A stretch of 64,000 nt of DNA from CAYMEK01 sp964389305 (GTDB lineage: Bacteria; Spirochaetota; Spirochaetia; SZUA-6; DRHE01), in contig CAYMEK010000013.1 in assembly GCA_964389305.1 (NCBI GenBank), positions 1-64,000 of the forward strand. The letters are read 5' to 3'. Positions 33,400 to 42,094 of this stretch are shown here, piece by piece; position 1 is the stretch's first letter; each line of letters starts with the position of its first letter. Below the pieces are notes generated by a model. It was not told the origin of the DNA. It made no database searches and was given only the letters and a program-made list of their open reading frames with translations. Position numbers and translations under genes: made by a program.

Positions 33400-34305
33400 A
33401 TGGCGAGCAAGGTTGCCGGACTCAGTGAGGTGGTTCGATCCATTCCCGACGGAGCCGAGATTGCCCTGGGCAGTTTTGCGATCACTCGAAATCCCATCGC
33501 CTTTTCCAATGAGCTGATTCGACAGGGAAAAAAGAAGCTGACGATCTACGAAATTATCGGCGCCATGGATGGAGATATGCTGGTCGGCGCCGGGTGCGTA
33601 AAACGGTATGTCTATGGCGGCGGCTCTCTTGACCGGTTCGGCAGAATAGGGCGCATCAATGAAGCCATAGAACAAAACAAGCTGGATGTACTCGAGTACA
33701 GCGGCCTGAGCATCTCACTGCGTTTCCTGGCCGGCTCTCTCGGCATTCCCTACATTCCTGCCAAGACGCCGCTGGGAACGGATGTCCTGGCTACTCTCCT
33801 TAAGAAGGACCGATCCATCAAGATCGGATCGTCGCCGTTTTCCGGCGAGCGGGTTGTCATGCTGCAGGCACTTCAGCCGGAATACGCGGTGATCCATGCA
33901 CCCATGGCCGACGAGAGGGGCAACGTGATCATAGAAGGCCCGGCCTGGGATGATGAGCTGGCAAAATCCGCAAAGAAGCTTCTGGTGACAGTTGATCGAC
34001 TCGTATCCAATGAATATGTGAGACAGAATCCGGAAAAAGTCGTGATCCCAAGTGTGTACACCCACACCGTTATAGAAGTCCCGTACGGGGCATACCCGAC
34101 CTCGGTGTACAAGGCTTACGATTATGACGGAGAGTTCTTGTCGCGATACGCAAAGATCAACCAGAACCAGGAAACCTTCGATGGCTTTGTAAAAGAATAT
34201 GTCACGGAAACGAAAGACCACTTCGCGTTTTTGGAGAAAGCAGGCGGGCTGGTCAGGATGATGAAGATACAGGCAGATCCTGTATTCGGCTACCACAAAG
34301 GGTGA
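33400..34305 (+). CDS. CoA-transferase family I, subunit A (GctA/IpdA-like)
   Basis: A 301-residue alpha-type subunit: ALGSFAITRNPIAFSNELIRQGKKKLTIYE, then GSSPFSGERVVMLQALQPEYAVIHAPMADERGNVII. It starts at ATG 33400 with GGAGG upstream, 5 bases after the previous stop. It resembles the glutaconate CoA-transferase alpha and the steroid-ring hydrolase IpdA, members of one superfamily. Which CoA acceptor acid is used cannot be told. It forms a heteromer with the next gene product. Confidence 0.83.
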   Translation: MASKVAGLSEVVRSIPDGAEIALGSFAITRNPIAFSNELIRQGKKKLTIYEIIGAMDGDMLVGAGCVKRYVYGGGSLDRFGRIGRINEAIEQNKLDVLEYSGLSISLRFLAGSLGIPYIPAKTPLGTDVLATLLKKDRSIKIGSSPFSGERVVMLQALQPEYAVIHAPMADERGNVIIEGPAWDDELAKSAKKLLVTVDRLVSNEYVRQNPEKVVIPSVYTHTVIEVPYGAYPTSVYKAYDYDGEFLSRYAKINQNQETFDGFVKEYVTETKDHFAFLEKAGGLVRMMKIQADPVFGYHKG

Positions 34306-34314
34306 GGTGTGATC

Positions 34315-35091
34315 ATGGAAACATCGACCAAATCGACGGAGTATACGACAAACGAACTGATGGCGGTTACCGCCTCGAGGATGCTGGAAGACGGACAAAA
34401 TGTCGTTGTCGGTATAGGTTTGCCCCAAATCGCGACTCTTTTGGCAAACCGGACCCATGCGCCGAACCTGACGATCATCTACGAGATCGGTGTAACGAAT
34501 CCGGTATGTGTTGACCCCGGTGTCGGACTGGCCGATCCGAGGTACTGGTACAGGAGCGAATACTACACAGGTTTTGTCGGCACCCTGGGCCAAATGCTGC
34601 AACGGGGACTGGTTGACGTCGGATTTCTCGGAGGCCTCCAGGTGGACCGCTTCGCAAATGTAAACTCTACCTTGGTGAAAGGTGAACATGGGATTCGGCA
34701 TTTCACGGGTAGCGGCGGTGCGGCCGATATCGCCACGTACGCAAAAAATCTGTTGATCATCATGAAGCATCAAAAGCGGAAAATCGTCGACGCAGTAGAA
34801 TACCTCACGACCGTCGGCTATCTGCGGGGACAACAAACACGGGAGGATGAAGGGCTGCCATCCTGCCAGCGGGTGCGGGTCATCACGAACTTGTGCGTTT
34901 TTCGTTTTCCTGAGAAGGACAGGAGTATCGAAATCGAATCGATACATCCTGGAGTATCTGCCGAGGAGGTAGTGAACAATACGGGAGTTGCCTTGAAGAT
35001 TCCCGAGTCAGTAAAAACAACAGCGGAGCCGACAGAGCAGGAGATCGACCTGCTGAGAACTTCCATCGATCCTGAGGGAATGTATATTTGA
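34315..35091 (+). CDS. CoA-transferase family I, subunit B (GctB/IpdB-like)
   Basis: A 258-residue beta-type subunit: GIGLPQIATLLANRTHAPNL, then IIYEIGVTNP, in which Glu occupies the position of the catalytic glutamate of family I CoA-transferases. GFLGGLQVDRFANVNST and GSGGAADIA are typical of the GctB/IpdB group. ATG 34315 is preferred over the GTG two codons upstream because GGTGAGG is then seven bases away. The retained Glu favours acyl-CoA transfer, but IpdAB-like ring hydrolysis of a cyclic thioester is also known in this superfamily. Confidence 0.82.
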   Translation: METSTKSTEYTTNELMAVTASRMLEDGQNVVVGIGLPQIATLLANRTHAPNLTIIYEIGVTNPVCVDPGVGLADPRYWYRSEYYTGFVGTLGQMLQRGLVDVGFLGGLQVDRFANVNSTLVKGEHGIRHFTGSGGAADIATYAKNLLIIMKHQKRKIVDAVEYLTTVGYLRGQQTREDEGLPSCQRVRVITNLCVFRFPEKDRSIEIESIHPGVSAEEVVNNTGVALKIPESVKTTAEPTEQEIDLLRTSIDPEGMYI

Positions 35092-35315
35092 CCGGGTGAG
35101 GGTAATGAGAGTACCTGAGTTGAACATATGCGATTACATGTACACCTCGGGTTTTGTCTGATTGAGAAATACGAACCAGCGCGCCAATAAAAAGCAAGGA
35201 GAGGAGATTCGAACATTGAAACGAATACATAGGCTGTTTGTTGTCCACCTGACTATTCAAAGAAGCCTGCAGGACTGATTTGCGCCGGTTTATATTTGCA
35301 GGATAGAAATAAGCG
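35092..35315 (+). other. 224-bp gap before the ferredoxin gene
   Basis: No convincing gene. Two 20-codon open frames occur (ATG at about 35129; TTG at about 35215 behind GGAGAGGAG), neither with a recognisable product. No palindrome or strong promoter was found, so the CoA-transferase transcript probably continues through. Confidence 0.4.
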
Positions 35316-35495
35316 ATGTTGAAGGTAGATAAAAAGAAATGCGAAGGTTGTGAGGTTTGTACAACCGTTTGCCCAGTCGAAGCGGTTACCGTAACCAACT
35401 CGAAGGCGGATATCGATCCGGATCTGTGTATCGAATGCTTTTCATGTATGAATGCCTGTCCCCAAGAAGCGATCTACGAGGATGAGGAGGAATAG
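35316..35495 (+). CDS. 2[4Fe-4S] ferredoxin
   Basis: A 59-residue ferredoxin with two complete cluster motifs, CEGCEVCTTVCPVEAV and CIECFSCMNACPQEAI, and an acidic C-terminus. AGGATAG precedes the ATG. Located two genes before an aldehyde ferredoxin oxidoreductase, it is the natural electron partner of that enzyme. Confidence 0.88.
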   Translation: MLKVDKKKCEGCEVCTTVCPVEAVTVTNSKADIDPDLCIECFSCMNACPQEAIYEDEEE

Positions 35496-35498
35496 GCT

Positions 35499-35698
35499 GT
35501 GGTAAGACCTTATAATATTCTGGCGATTTTGTTCACCGTTGCGGTGTGTGTGGCCATGATCGCCAGCCTTGTTGTCTTTGTACTGGTCGACGGGAAAAAG
35601 CTTTTTTCATTGACCTCCCCCCTGGTATACGCCTTTCTGGTTGCCGTATTGCTGGTTGTTTTTCTGATTATAAACTTCTTTCAAGAGCTGAAGCGGAG
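35499..35698 (+). CDS. small membrane protein, N-terminal part (cut by assembly gap)
   Basis: GTG 35499 follows the ferredoxin stop by 3 bases, with GAGGAGG upstream. Two hydrophobic segments are visible (ILFTVAVCVAMIASLVVFVL and a second near FLVAVLLVVFLIINFF) before the sequence runs into N. It is probably one protein with the C-terminal fragment beyond the gap, perhaps 3-4 membrane helices, but a separate gene lost in the gap cannot be excluded. Function unknown; a membrane anchor or small transporter subunit is possible. Confidence 0.6.
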
Positions 35699-35798
35699 NN
35701 NNNNNNNNNNNNNNNNNNNNNNNNNNNNNNNNNNNNNNNNNNNNNNNNNNNNNNNNNNNNNNNNNNNNNNNNNNNNNNNNNNNNNNNNNNNNNNNNNN
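35699..35798. other. assembly gap (100 N)
   Basis: Exactly 100 undetermined bases, a conventional placeholder for a gap of unknown length. Reading frames on the two sides should not be joined across it. Confidence 0.99.
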
Positions 35799-35925
35799 GC
35801 CGATATGTATCGGGATACTTGTGCTGCTGGTTGGGTCGTTCATCGTTCAAGCAAGGGTAATGAGGCGCGCAGAGGTGCCCACAGAGACATCTGCGACAGC
35901 GAAGGAGAAAGGCAAGGATGAATAG
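35799..35925 (+). CDS. membrane protein, C-terminal fragment after the gap
   Basis: The open frame enters from the gap and reads PICIGILVLLVGSFIVQARV, one membrane helix, then a polar charged tail ending KEKGKDE and TAG. The start of the next gene lies inside its last codons (8-base overlap). It probably completes the protein that starts at 35499. Confidence 0.55.
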
Positions 35926-37621
35926 AATAGTTCGTGTGGACATGAGCACAAGGACTGTGAAAACCGAGCTCAAGGATGAGTATCAATTCTGTGGAGGAAG
36001 AGAGCTTGTTGCCCGCATTGCCTCTGCTGAGGTCCCAGCGAACTGCGAGCCCTTGGGTCGAAAGAACAAGCTGATCCTCGCGCCGGGACTGCTGGCGGGA
36101 ACGCCCGCCTCCAGCGCCAGCAGAATCTCCATTGGCGGCAAAAGCCCCCTGACAAATGGTATAAAGGAGTCGAACTGCGGAGGCACCGCCGGCGCCCAAA
36201 TAGCCCATTGCGGCATCAAGGCCATCGTTATCGAGAGAAGAAGCGAGGACTCGGAGTGCCGGATCCTGAAGATCAACAAGGATGGAGTGAAAATCGAGGT
36301 AGACAACGATCTGCGATCTGTCGGCACCTACGAAACTGCCTCCAGGCTGAAAAAGAAGTACGGTGAAAGAGTCGGTGTTATCTGCGTCGGTCCGGCCGGA
36401 GAGAGGGGCCTGAGAGCAGCCTGTCTGGCGATCACCGATCCAACCGGTGAGCTGAAGTTCGCCGCCAGGGGAGGAATGGGCGCCGTGATGGGGGCGAAGG
36501 GTTTAAAGGCTATTGTGGTGGATGATACCGCCGCCGAACCGATTGCCTACCATGACAAGGCGGCTTTTTCACAATATGCTCGATCACTGAACAAGCAGCT
36601 GTCCGGAAATCCGAAGACGAAAGACATCTACCAGAAATTCGGGACCTCTGGGATCGTAAAAGCGGTCAACGCCATGGGCGCTCTACCGGTCAGAAATTTC
36701 AGCCGGGGAGCCAGTGAGTTCGTAGATCAGCTTTGCGGGGAGAAGCTCAACGAAACGATTGTGAACCGGGGCGGAGAAGGAAAGCTGGGTATCCCTTGCA
36801 TGAAAGGCTGTGTGATCAAGTGCAGCCATGCGTATCCGGATGCCGCGGGCGAAAAAATCGTTTCAACGCTTCAGTACGAAACGATTGCATTGGTAGGAGC
36901 TAATTTAGGCTTTGACAATCTGGATGCTGTGGCCAGGTTGAACCGGGAGATAAACGACCTGGGCCTGGATTCTATCGAAGCCGGCGCGACCCTGGGAATC
37001 GCTCTGGAGGAGGGGCTCGGTAAGTTTGGTAGTGAGAAAGACTGTATGGCCCTTCTCCAGGAAATACGCGACAACACTGTACTTGGAAGGGTATTGGGCA
37101 ACGGGGCTTTGATAACCGGTCAGGTTTTGGGAAGTCATCGGATTCCCGTCGCCAAGGGACAGGCTTTTCCTGGATACGATCCTCGGGCTTTGAAGGGAAA
37201 CGGAGTGACCTACGCAATGTCGCCTCAGGGCGCAGATCACACGGCCGGGAACTGCTTCGGCTCCAGAAACGAAATAGATCCTCTGGGGACCGAAAAGCAG
37301 GGAGAGCTTTCCAAGGGCCTTCAGCGTAAGATGACCACCCTTGATAGTCTCGGATTCTGCATATTCGCAAGAGTGCCGCTGTTTGCCGATCCTTCTCTTC
37401 TTACCGGCATGGTGAACTCCCTCGTTGGAAGCGATTTCAACGAATATACGATCTGGAGCATTGGAGAGAACACCGTCAGGTTGGAGCGGGAGTTCAACAT
37501 TCGAGCCGGAATAAGTCCGGCGCAAGATGTTCTTCCCGAATACGTGACGTATGAAAGGTTGGAACCGACGGGTTCGGTATTCGATCTCAGTGTGGAGGAG
37601 ATGGAAAGGGCGATACTTTGA
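35918..37621 (+). CDS. aldehyde:ferredoxin oxidoreductase (tungsten-bispterin family)
   Basis: A 567-residue AOR-family protein. The 4Fe-4S cysteines are Cys294, Cys298 and Cys302 (CMKGCVIKC) with Cys481 in LDSLGFC. APGLLAGTPASSASRISIGGKSPLT and the RGGMGAVMGAKGLKAI segment belong to the N-terminal pterin-binding domain. It oxidises aldehydes to acids (or the reverse) with ferredoxin, using a W- or Mo-bispterin. The superfamily also includes the BamB subunit of class II benzoyl-CoA reductase, so a ring-reduction role is an alternative. Ferredoxin upstream and a MoaD-like gene downstream form a standard set. Confidence 0.9.
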   Translation: MNRIVRVDMSTRTVKTELKDEYQFCGGRELVARIASAEVPANCEPLGRKNKLILAPGLLAGTPASSASRISIGGKSPLTNGIKESNCGGTAGAQIAHCGIKAIVIERRSEDSECRILKINKDGVKIEVDNDLRSVGTYETASRLKKKYGERVGVICVGPAGERGLRAACLAITDPTGELKFAARGGMGAVMGAKGLKAIVVDDTAAEPIAYHDKAAFSQYARSLNKQLSGNPKTKDIYQKFGTSGIVKAVNAMGALPVRNFSRGASEFVDQLCGEKLNETIVNRGGEGKLGIPCMKGCVIKCSHAYPDAAGEKIVSTLQYETIALVGANLGFDNLDAVARLNREINDLGLDSIEAGATLGIALEEGLGKFGSEKDCMALLQEIRDNTVLGRVLGNGALITGQVLGSHRIPVAKGQAFPGYDPRALKGNGVTYAMSPQGADHTAGNCFGSRNEIDPLGTEKQGELSKGLQRKMTTLDSLGFCIFARVPLFADPSLLTGMVNSLVGSDFNEYTIWSIGENTVRLEREFNIRAGISPAQDVLPEYVTYERLEPTGSVFDLSVEEMERAIL

Positions 37622-37637
37622 GAGTCGATCTACAAAC

Positions 37638-37865
37638 ATGGCTATAGTGCGGCTAAATCTTACGCTTAAAAAGTACAATCAAAATGAAGAGTTTCTAGAG
37701 GTGCGGATACAGCAAGATACGCCCTTGAAAACTGTCTTGGGACGGATAGGACTGCCCGAGGAAGAGGTCGGATTGATCATTCGAAACGGTAGATGGCAGC
37801 CAAGGGAGTGCACCGTTCGGGAGGATGATGAGCTGGATCTTTTTCCGATCCTTTCCGGTGGTTGA
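37638..37865 (+). CDS. MoaD/ThiS-like sulfur-carrier protein
   Basis: A 75-residue beta-grasp protein from ATG 37638 to a stop right after ...FPILSGG. The Gly-Gly terminus is the thiocarboxylation site of MoaD/ThiS. Such proteins often follow AOR genes and are thought to supply sulfur for the metal-binding pterin. The longer in-frame start inside the AOR gene is rejected. Confidence 0.85.
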   Translation: MAIVRLNLTLKKYNQNEEFLEVRIQQDTPLKTVLGRIGLPEEEVGLIIRNGRWQPRECTVREDDELDLFPILSGG

Positions 37866-37900
37866 GAGATATTTACTATATTTCTGGAAGGAGCAACGAG

Positions 37901-38269
37901 ATGGCAAGAATAATCGTGCGGGAAGACGAAATAGAAGGTGATAAGCGACAACCTCCAAGGGTTTCCAAACTTCTTATCAGCGAGCACACCGTCGGGGCAA
38001 CCAAAATCTCGATGGGTACGAACGTTACCGAAGTCGGCAGCAGAATCCCTTTACATACCCATACGGACTCAGAAGAGGCGATGTTCGTAGTCCAGGGGCG
38101 AGGGAAATTGTATGCTGGCGGAGAAGAGTACGACCTCTATCCGGGAACAGCCATTTATTCCCCACTCGGAGTGGAACACGAAATCGTAAATGTCGGATCT
38201 GAGCCGTTCAAGATCGTCTGGGCATATGCGCCACCGCTGCCGGCTCACCTCAAAGAAAAAAAGACCTAG
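37901..38269 (+). CDS. cupin-domain protein
   Basis: A 122-residue single cupin: motif 1 is IPLHTHTDSEEAMFVVQGRG (two His and Glu as metal ligands) and motif 2 is PGTAIYSPLGVEHEIVN. ATG 37901 has AAGGAG upstream. Small cupins of this type can be isomerases, dioxygenases or sugar-binding proteins; its position between AOR/MoaD and a dehydrogenase suggests an isomerase-type step, without proof. Confidence 0.8.
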   Translation: MARIIVREDEIEGDKRQPPRVSKLLISEHTVGATKISMGTNVTEVGSRIPLHTHTDSEEAMFVVQGRGKLYAGGEEYDLYPGTAIYSPLGVEHEIVNVGSEPFKIVWAYAPPLPAHLKEKKT

Positions 38270-38317
38270 CCGGTAACGGGGTAACGGAGAGAGGAATCCT
38301 TCAGTCCTCGAGATAAT

Positions 38318-39331
38318 ATGGCCAATAAAATGCTTGCAGCTCAGGTTGTATCTCGGGGTGAAATCCAAATCATAACCACACGGAAACCGGAGTTGTTGCC
38401 GGACCACGCCATTATACGCTCCATGGTCCTCTCCGTCTGCGGGAGCGACCTGCATCGGCTCTGCTGTCTTCCGCAAGGGGACTATCCACTCGCACCGGGC
38501 ACTTCGGGGCACGAGATGATCGGAATCGTAGAAGAAGTGGACGCTCCAGGATCGGAGATCAGAACCGGAGACACTATCATGGCGCTTGCACCAAACGATA
38601 ATGCCATGGCGGAGTATTTCCAGGCTGCAAGGGAGGATATTCTGCCGATTCCCCAGGGCAGCAATGTTGAGCACATGCTGATGGCACAACAGCTCGGGAC
38701 CGTTATCCACGCCTGCAAACGACTTCCTGACCTTGCGGGCAAGGACGCCGCAGTGATCGGCCAGGGGTCGGCAGGTCTGTTTTTTGACTTCATGTTGCGG
38801 AGATTGGGAGCGCAACAGGTGATTGGAATAGACTTGGAGGCGGCTCGAGTGGTTGCAGCGAAGAAGTTTGGCGCAACCCACGGTGTGCATGCCTCATCGA
38901 CCAATGCCTATGAAGTCGTAATGCAAATTACAGACGGCCAACTTGTCGATCTGGTCGTCGAGGCGGCGGGAGAGCCTGATGCGATCAATCTGACTCCGAA
39001 GCTGGTGAAAGTATACGGTCACCTGCTTTTTTTCGGTGTGCCTCGCCGCCGTACTTTTCCATTCGACTTTTATACCTTTTTTAGAAAATATTGTTTCACC
39101 AGCTCTATTAGCGGCACAGCCAAAGAACCTGGCCGGGTCTCGGTCCGCAGAGCCTTGAGCATGATCGCCGGTGGAGAAGTAGATGTAGGCCCCATGACTA
39201 CTCACAGATTTCCATTTGAACAAGTGAGGGAAGCCTATAAGCTGGCAAGAACTCGCAGGGATGGAGTAATAAAGATAATTATTGAAATGCCCTGGTATAG
39301 AAGACAGCACGAGGACAATTCGATCGGTTGA
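38318..39331 (+). CDS. zinc-dependent medium-chain dehydrogenase
   Basis: A 337-residue MDR enzyme: SVCGSDLHRL and GTSGHEMIG hold catalytic zinc ligands; the nucleotide fold reads GQGSAGLFFDFMLRRLGAQQVIGID, with Asp favouring NAD. The structural-zinc cysteine loop appears to be missing. Related dehydrogenases act on polyols, threonine and inosose (IolM in Thermotoga). With an IolN-like hydrolase in the same operon, oxidation of a cyclic alcohol to a diketone is a reasonable guess. Confidence 0.85.
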   Translation: MANKMLAAQVVSRGEIQIITTRKPELLPDHAIIRSMVLSVCGSDLHRLCCLPQGDYPLAPGTSGHEMIGIVEEVDAPGSEIRTGDTIMALAPNDNAMAEYFQAAREDILPIPQGSNVEHMLMAQQLGTVIHACKRLPDLAGKDAAVIGQGSAGLFFDFMLRRLGAQQVIGIDLEAARVVAAKKFGATHGVHASSTNAYEVVMQITDGQLVDLVVEAAGEPDAINLTPKLVKVYGHLLFFGVPRRRTFPFDFYTFFRKYCFTSSISGTAKEPGRVSVRRALSMIAGGEVDVGPMTTHRFPFEQVREAYKLARTRRDGVIKIIIEMPWYRRQHEDNSIG

Positions 39332-39410
39332 TTGAATGCATCAAGGGTCCACGAACTGTATGTCTTTACTATGACTGGAAGCAACATATATCTATCAGGA
39401 GGAAACAAGC

Positions 39411-40931
39411 ATGGGTTTTGAGGATCTTCGTGACAATCTACTGGAGCTGATTCGACGTACCTCGGCGTTCCTGCCTCCAGACGTGGAAAACGTGATCAAT
39501 CTAAAAAAAGGCCTTGAAACAAAAGGTTCAATGGCGGAAATGGCCATGAACATGATTATCCAGAACATGGATCTGGCAAAAAAGCGATCGCTGCCGATAT
39601 GCCAGGATACCGGGACGATTACCTTCTATGTGAAGTGCCCGGTTGGATATGACCAGTTGCTTTTTATAAAAGCAGCGGAAAATGCGGTGGCTATGGCTAC
39701 CGAGAAGGGATTTCTTCGCCAGAATTCGGTTGATTCGCTCTCGGGCAAGAATACGGGTAACAACCTGGGCAAGGGAAGTCCGGTGTTCCACTTCGAACAG
39801 GCTCTACGTGACGAAGTGGATGTGCGGCTCGTTCTCAAGGGAGGAGGATGTGAGAATATGAGCGCTCAGTACACGCTGCCGGCACGCCTCTCGGGTCAAA
39901 CCTGCGGGCGTGACCTCAAAGGGGTCCGTGCAGTAATCCTGGATGCGCTGTATAGAGCCCAGGGGAAAGGCTGCGGGCCGGGGTTTCTGGGTGTATGTAT
40001 CGGAGGGGACCGGGCGAGAGGATACGAACATGCCAAAGAACAGCTGCTTAAGCCCCTGGATGATGTCAATTCGAATGCGGAGCTGGCTAAGTTGGAAGCA
40101 GCAATAGTGGAAGAAGCCGACCAATTAAACATCGGTCCCATGGGTTTCGGAGGGAATTTTACCCTTGGAGGGATCAAGATCGATCATTTGAACCGTCTGC
40201 CTGCATCGTTTTTCGTCAGTATTGCTTACATGTGCTGGGCTTATCGGCGCCGGGGATTCGTCCTGGACAAGAATGGTATCGTAAAGGAATGGCTATACCA
40301 GAGTCCTGGCGAGTTTGAAATCGACTATTCACAACTCAGCGAGTCGGAGAGGGCTCCGGAAAACGTAGTATCTCTCCACACACCAATCAGTGAGGAACAG
40401 GTGCGATCACTTAAAGTTGGTGATGTGGTTCTCTTGAATGGCGATCTGTTCACCGGCAGGGACGCGGTGCATCGCTACCTGTACGATGGAGGTAAGCTGG
40501 ACGTCTTGAATGGCGGAATAATCTATCATTGCGGTCCTGTAGTTATCCAGGAAAACGAGAGCTATCGGGTCATGGCTGCCGGCCCTACAACATCTATCCG
40601 GGAAGAGCCCTACCAATCGGATATTATCCAGAAATTTAACTTGCGGGGTGTTGTTGGCAAAGGGGGAATGGGGGAGCGCACTCTCGATGCCTGCAAGCGT
40701 TTCGGTTCCGTGTATTTCCACGCTATAGGAGGAGCGGCACAAATCTATGCGAAATGTGTTAAAAAGGTCAAAGGTGTCTACTTGGAGCAATTCGGAAGTC
40801 CCGAAGCGGTGTGGCATTTCGAAGTGGAAGACTTTCCAGCGGTCGTGACCATGGATAGTCACGGGGCTTCATTACATAAAACCGTGGATGAGCTATCCAG
40901 AGAGAAGCTGGAGGGTATTCTGAGTAAGTAA
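39411..40931 (+). CDS. class I fumarate hydratase, fused alpha/beta
   Basis: A 506-residue oxygen-sensitive 4Fe-4S hydro-lyase. The N-terminal catalytic domain has PICQDTGT, NTGNNLGKGSP and cysteines in GPGFLGVCIGGDRARG; the C-terminal beta domain has VGDVVLLNGDLFTGRDAVHR and TTSIREEPY. It is a single-chain FumA/FumB-like form. Class I relatives also hydrate tartrate or mesaconate, so fumarate is likely but not certain. GGAGGA precedes the ATG. Last gene of the block; its malate product would feed the malic enzyme. Confidence 0.88.
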   Translation: MGFEDLRDNLLELIRRTSAFLPPDVENVINLKKGLETKGSMAEMAMNMIIQNMDLAKKRSLPICQDTGTITFYVKCPVGYDQLLFIKAAENAVAMATEKGFLRQNSVDSLSGKNTGNNLGKGSPVFHFEQALRDEVDVRLVLKGGGCENMSAQYTLPARLSGQTCGRDLKGVRAVILDALYRAQGKGCGPGFLGVCIGGDRARGYEHAKEQLLKPLDDVNSNAELAKLEAAIVEEADQLNIGPMGFGGNFTLGGIKIDHLNRLPASFFVSIAYMCWAYRRRGFVLDKNGIVKEWLYQSPGEFEIDYSQLSESERAPENVVSLHTPISEEQVRSLKVGDVVLLNGDLFTGRDAVHRYLYDGGKLDVLNGGIIYHCGPVVIQENESYRVMAAGPTTSIREEPYQSDIIQKFNLRGVVGKGGMGERTLDACKRFGSVYFHAIGGAAQIYAKCVKKVKGVYLEQFGSPEAVWHFEVEDFPAVVTMDSHGASLHKTVDELSREKLEGILSK

Positions 40932-41340
40932 CCGTTTTAACATCTTGATTGTGCCCATCAACTCGCCACGCTAAATTGATATAGGGGCTGCCCTCAAGCG
41001 CCGCCCTGGCGAAGCATCGAGAAGCCAGATGAGACACTCCAGGGTGCAAGGTTTCCGGGGGCGTGATATTCACGCATCGATGGTGAGTTGCATATGGATC
41101 TGAAGGCACAGATGATGATCGACCACTTAGGCGACAGCTATCAGAGCTACCGCCGACATACCGGTCGTATTTTGCCGTGTCTTCACGACTGACGAAGTAG
41201 TGGTCGTTCTTGAAGCAACGGAACCGGTTACTGTTCTGCCGATCCGGCCCAGCGGGCAGATCCTGGCAGGCTGTGCGAGCCCAGTAAGCGAAAGACATAA
41301 GTGGGGGAATTGAACAATCGTAGCAAGATGGAGGAGGAAA
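40932..41340. other. 409-bp region without an intact gene
   Basis: Between the fumarase and the DUF4386-like gene. It holds a short methyltransferase-like remnant (41094-41192) and otherwise no ORF, repeat or promoter I can support. No strong terminator hairpin was found after the fumarase. Confidence 0.5.
41094..41192 (+). pseudogene. C-terminal remnant of an isoprenylcysteine methyltransferase-like gene
   Basis: ATG 41094 opens a 32-codon frame reading MDLKAQMMIDHLGDSYQSYRR then HTGRILP. This matches the C-terminal FGEEY-x-x-Y-x-x-x-TGR-x-P pattern of ICMT/PEMT-family membrane methyltransferases. The membrane part that should precede it is absent, with a stop in frame just upstream, so it looks like decayed coding sequence. 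Confidence 0.5.
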
Positions 41341-42060
41341 ATGGAATCGACTGTCGGTGAATTACGCTGGAAAGCGTTATATCGTCTCGGAGCGGTATGT
41401 GTTTTCTTGGCTTTTGCTGTGATGGTCCTGGAGATCCTCATTTCGGCGATATCCGTAGGATCACGACTCTCAGCCGAAACGCCAACGATGACCTATTGGT
41501 TTCGCTTGTTTCGGCAAAGCCCATTCATGGCCATGCGGAATCTGGGCCTGATCAATATGATCGCCACTACGCTCATGATACCGGTGTTCGCATCTCTGTG
41601 CGGCTTGCATCGAAGAGAGGACGGCGCTTTCGCCGGACTGACTCTCCTGTTCTTTCTTGCCGGTTATGCAGTTTTCATGGCCGATAACACTGCGTTCCCC
41701 ATGCTGGCATTGAGCAAGCTATACGCAGCAGCCGAATCGGAGAGTCAGAAAACACTGCTGGCCGCAGCCGGAGAGGCGCTACTGGTCAGGGGCAGAAGTC
41801 ATACTCCGGGCACCTTTCCTGGCTTTTTCTTGTCGGATTTGGCCGGTATTTCCGTATCCCTGGTCATGTTGAGGGGCAAGGTGTTCAACAAGGCAGCCGG
41901 TGTCATCGGGATCGTAACCTTTGGCTTTCTGTTCATTTTCGAGGTGATCTCGTCGTTCCTTCCAAGCCTGTTTGGTATCGCAACGATCATTGTCACGCTG
42001 GGCGGTGTGTCTGCCCTTGTTTGGTACATGATGATAGGATTGCGACTGGTCAGAGTATAA
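41341..42060 (+). CDS. six-helix membrane protein, DUF4386-like
   Basis: A 239-residue protein with about six membrane segments, from YRLGAVCVFLAFAVMVLEIL to TIIVTLGGVSALVWYMMI. The pattern and length match the DUF4386 group of integral membrane proteins, function unknown. GGAGGAGG precedes ATG 41341. The downstream acetyltransferase start follows by 34 bases and may share the transcript. Confidence 0.65.
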   Translation: MESTVGELRWKALYRLGAVCVFLAFAVMVLEILISAISVGSRLSAETPTMTYWFRLFRQSPFMAMRNLGLINMIATTLMIPVFASLCGLHRREDGAFAGLTLLFFLAGYAVFMADNTAFPMLALSKLYAAAESESQKTLLAAAGEALLVRGRSHTPGTFPGFFLSDLAGISVSLVMLRGKVFNKAAGVIGIVTFGFLFIFEVISSFLPSLFGIATIIVTLGGVSALVWYMMIGLRLVRV

Positions 42061-42094
42061 GGATGATGTCGATTGGCGCTGGAAGGGACCCGTC

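Noticed and set aside
35129..35280. Two 20-codon open frames before the ferredoxin gene
   Set aside because: No recognisable peptide, inconsistent ribosome sites; treated as chance.
35499..35925. Joining the membrane protein across the N run into one CDS
   Set aside because: The gap is a fixed 100-N placeholder; the two sides are in different frames as printed and the true length is unknown.
41200..41320. Possible second pseudogene fragment downstream of the methyltransferase stub
   Set aside because: The translated stretch has no motif I can place.
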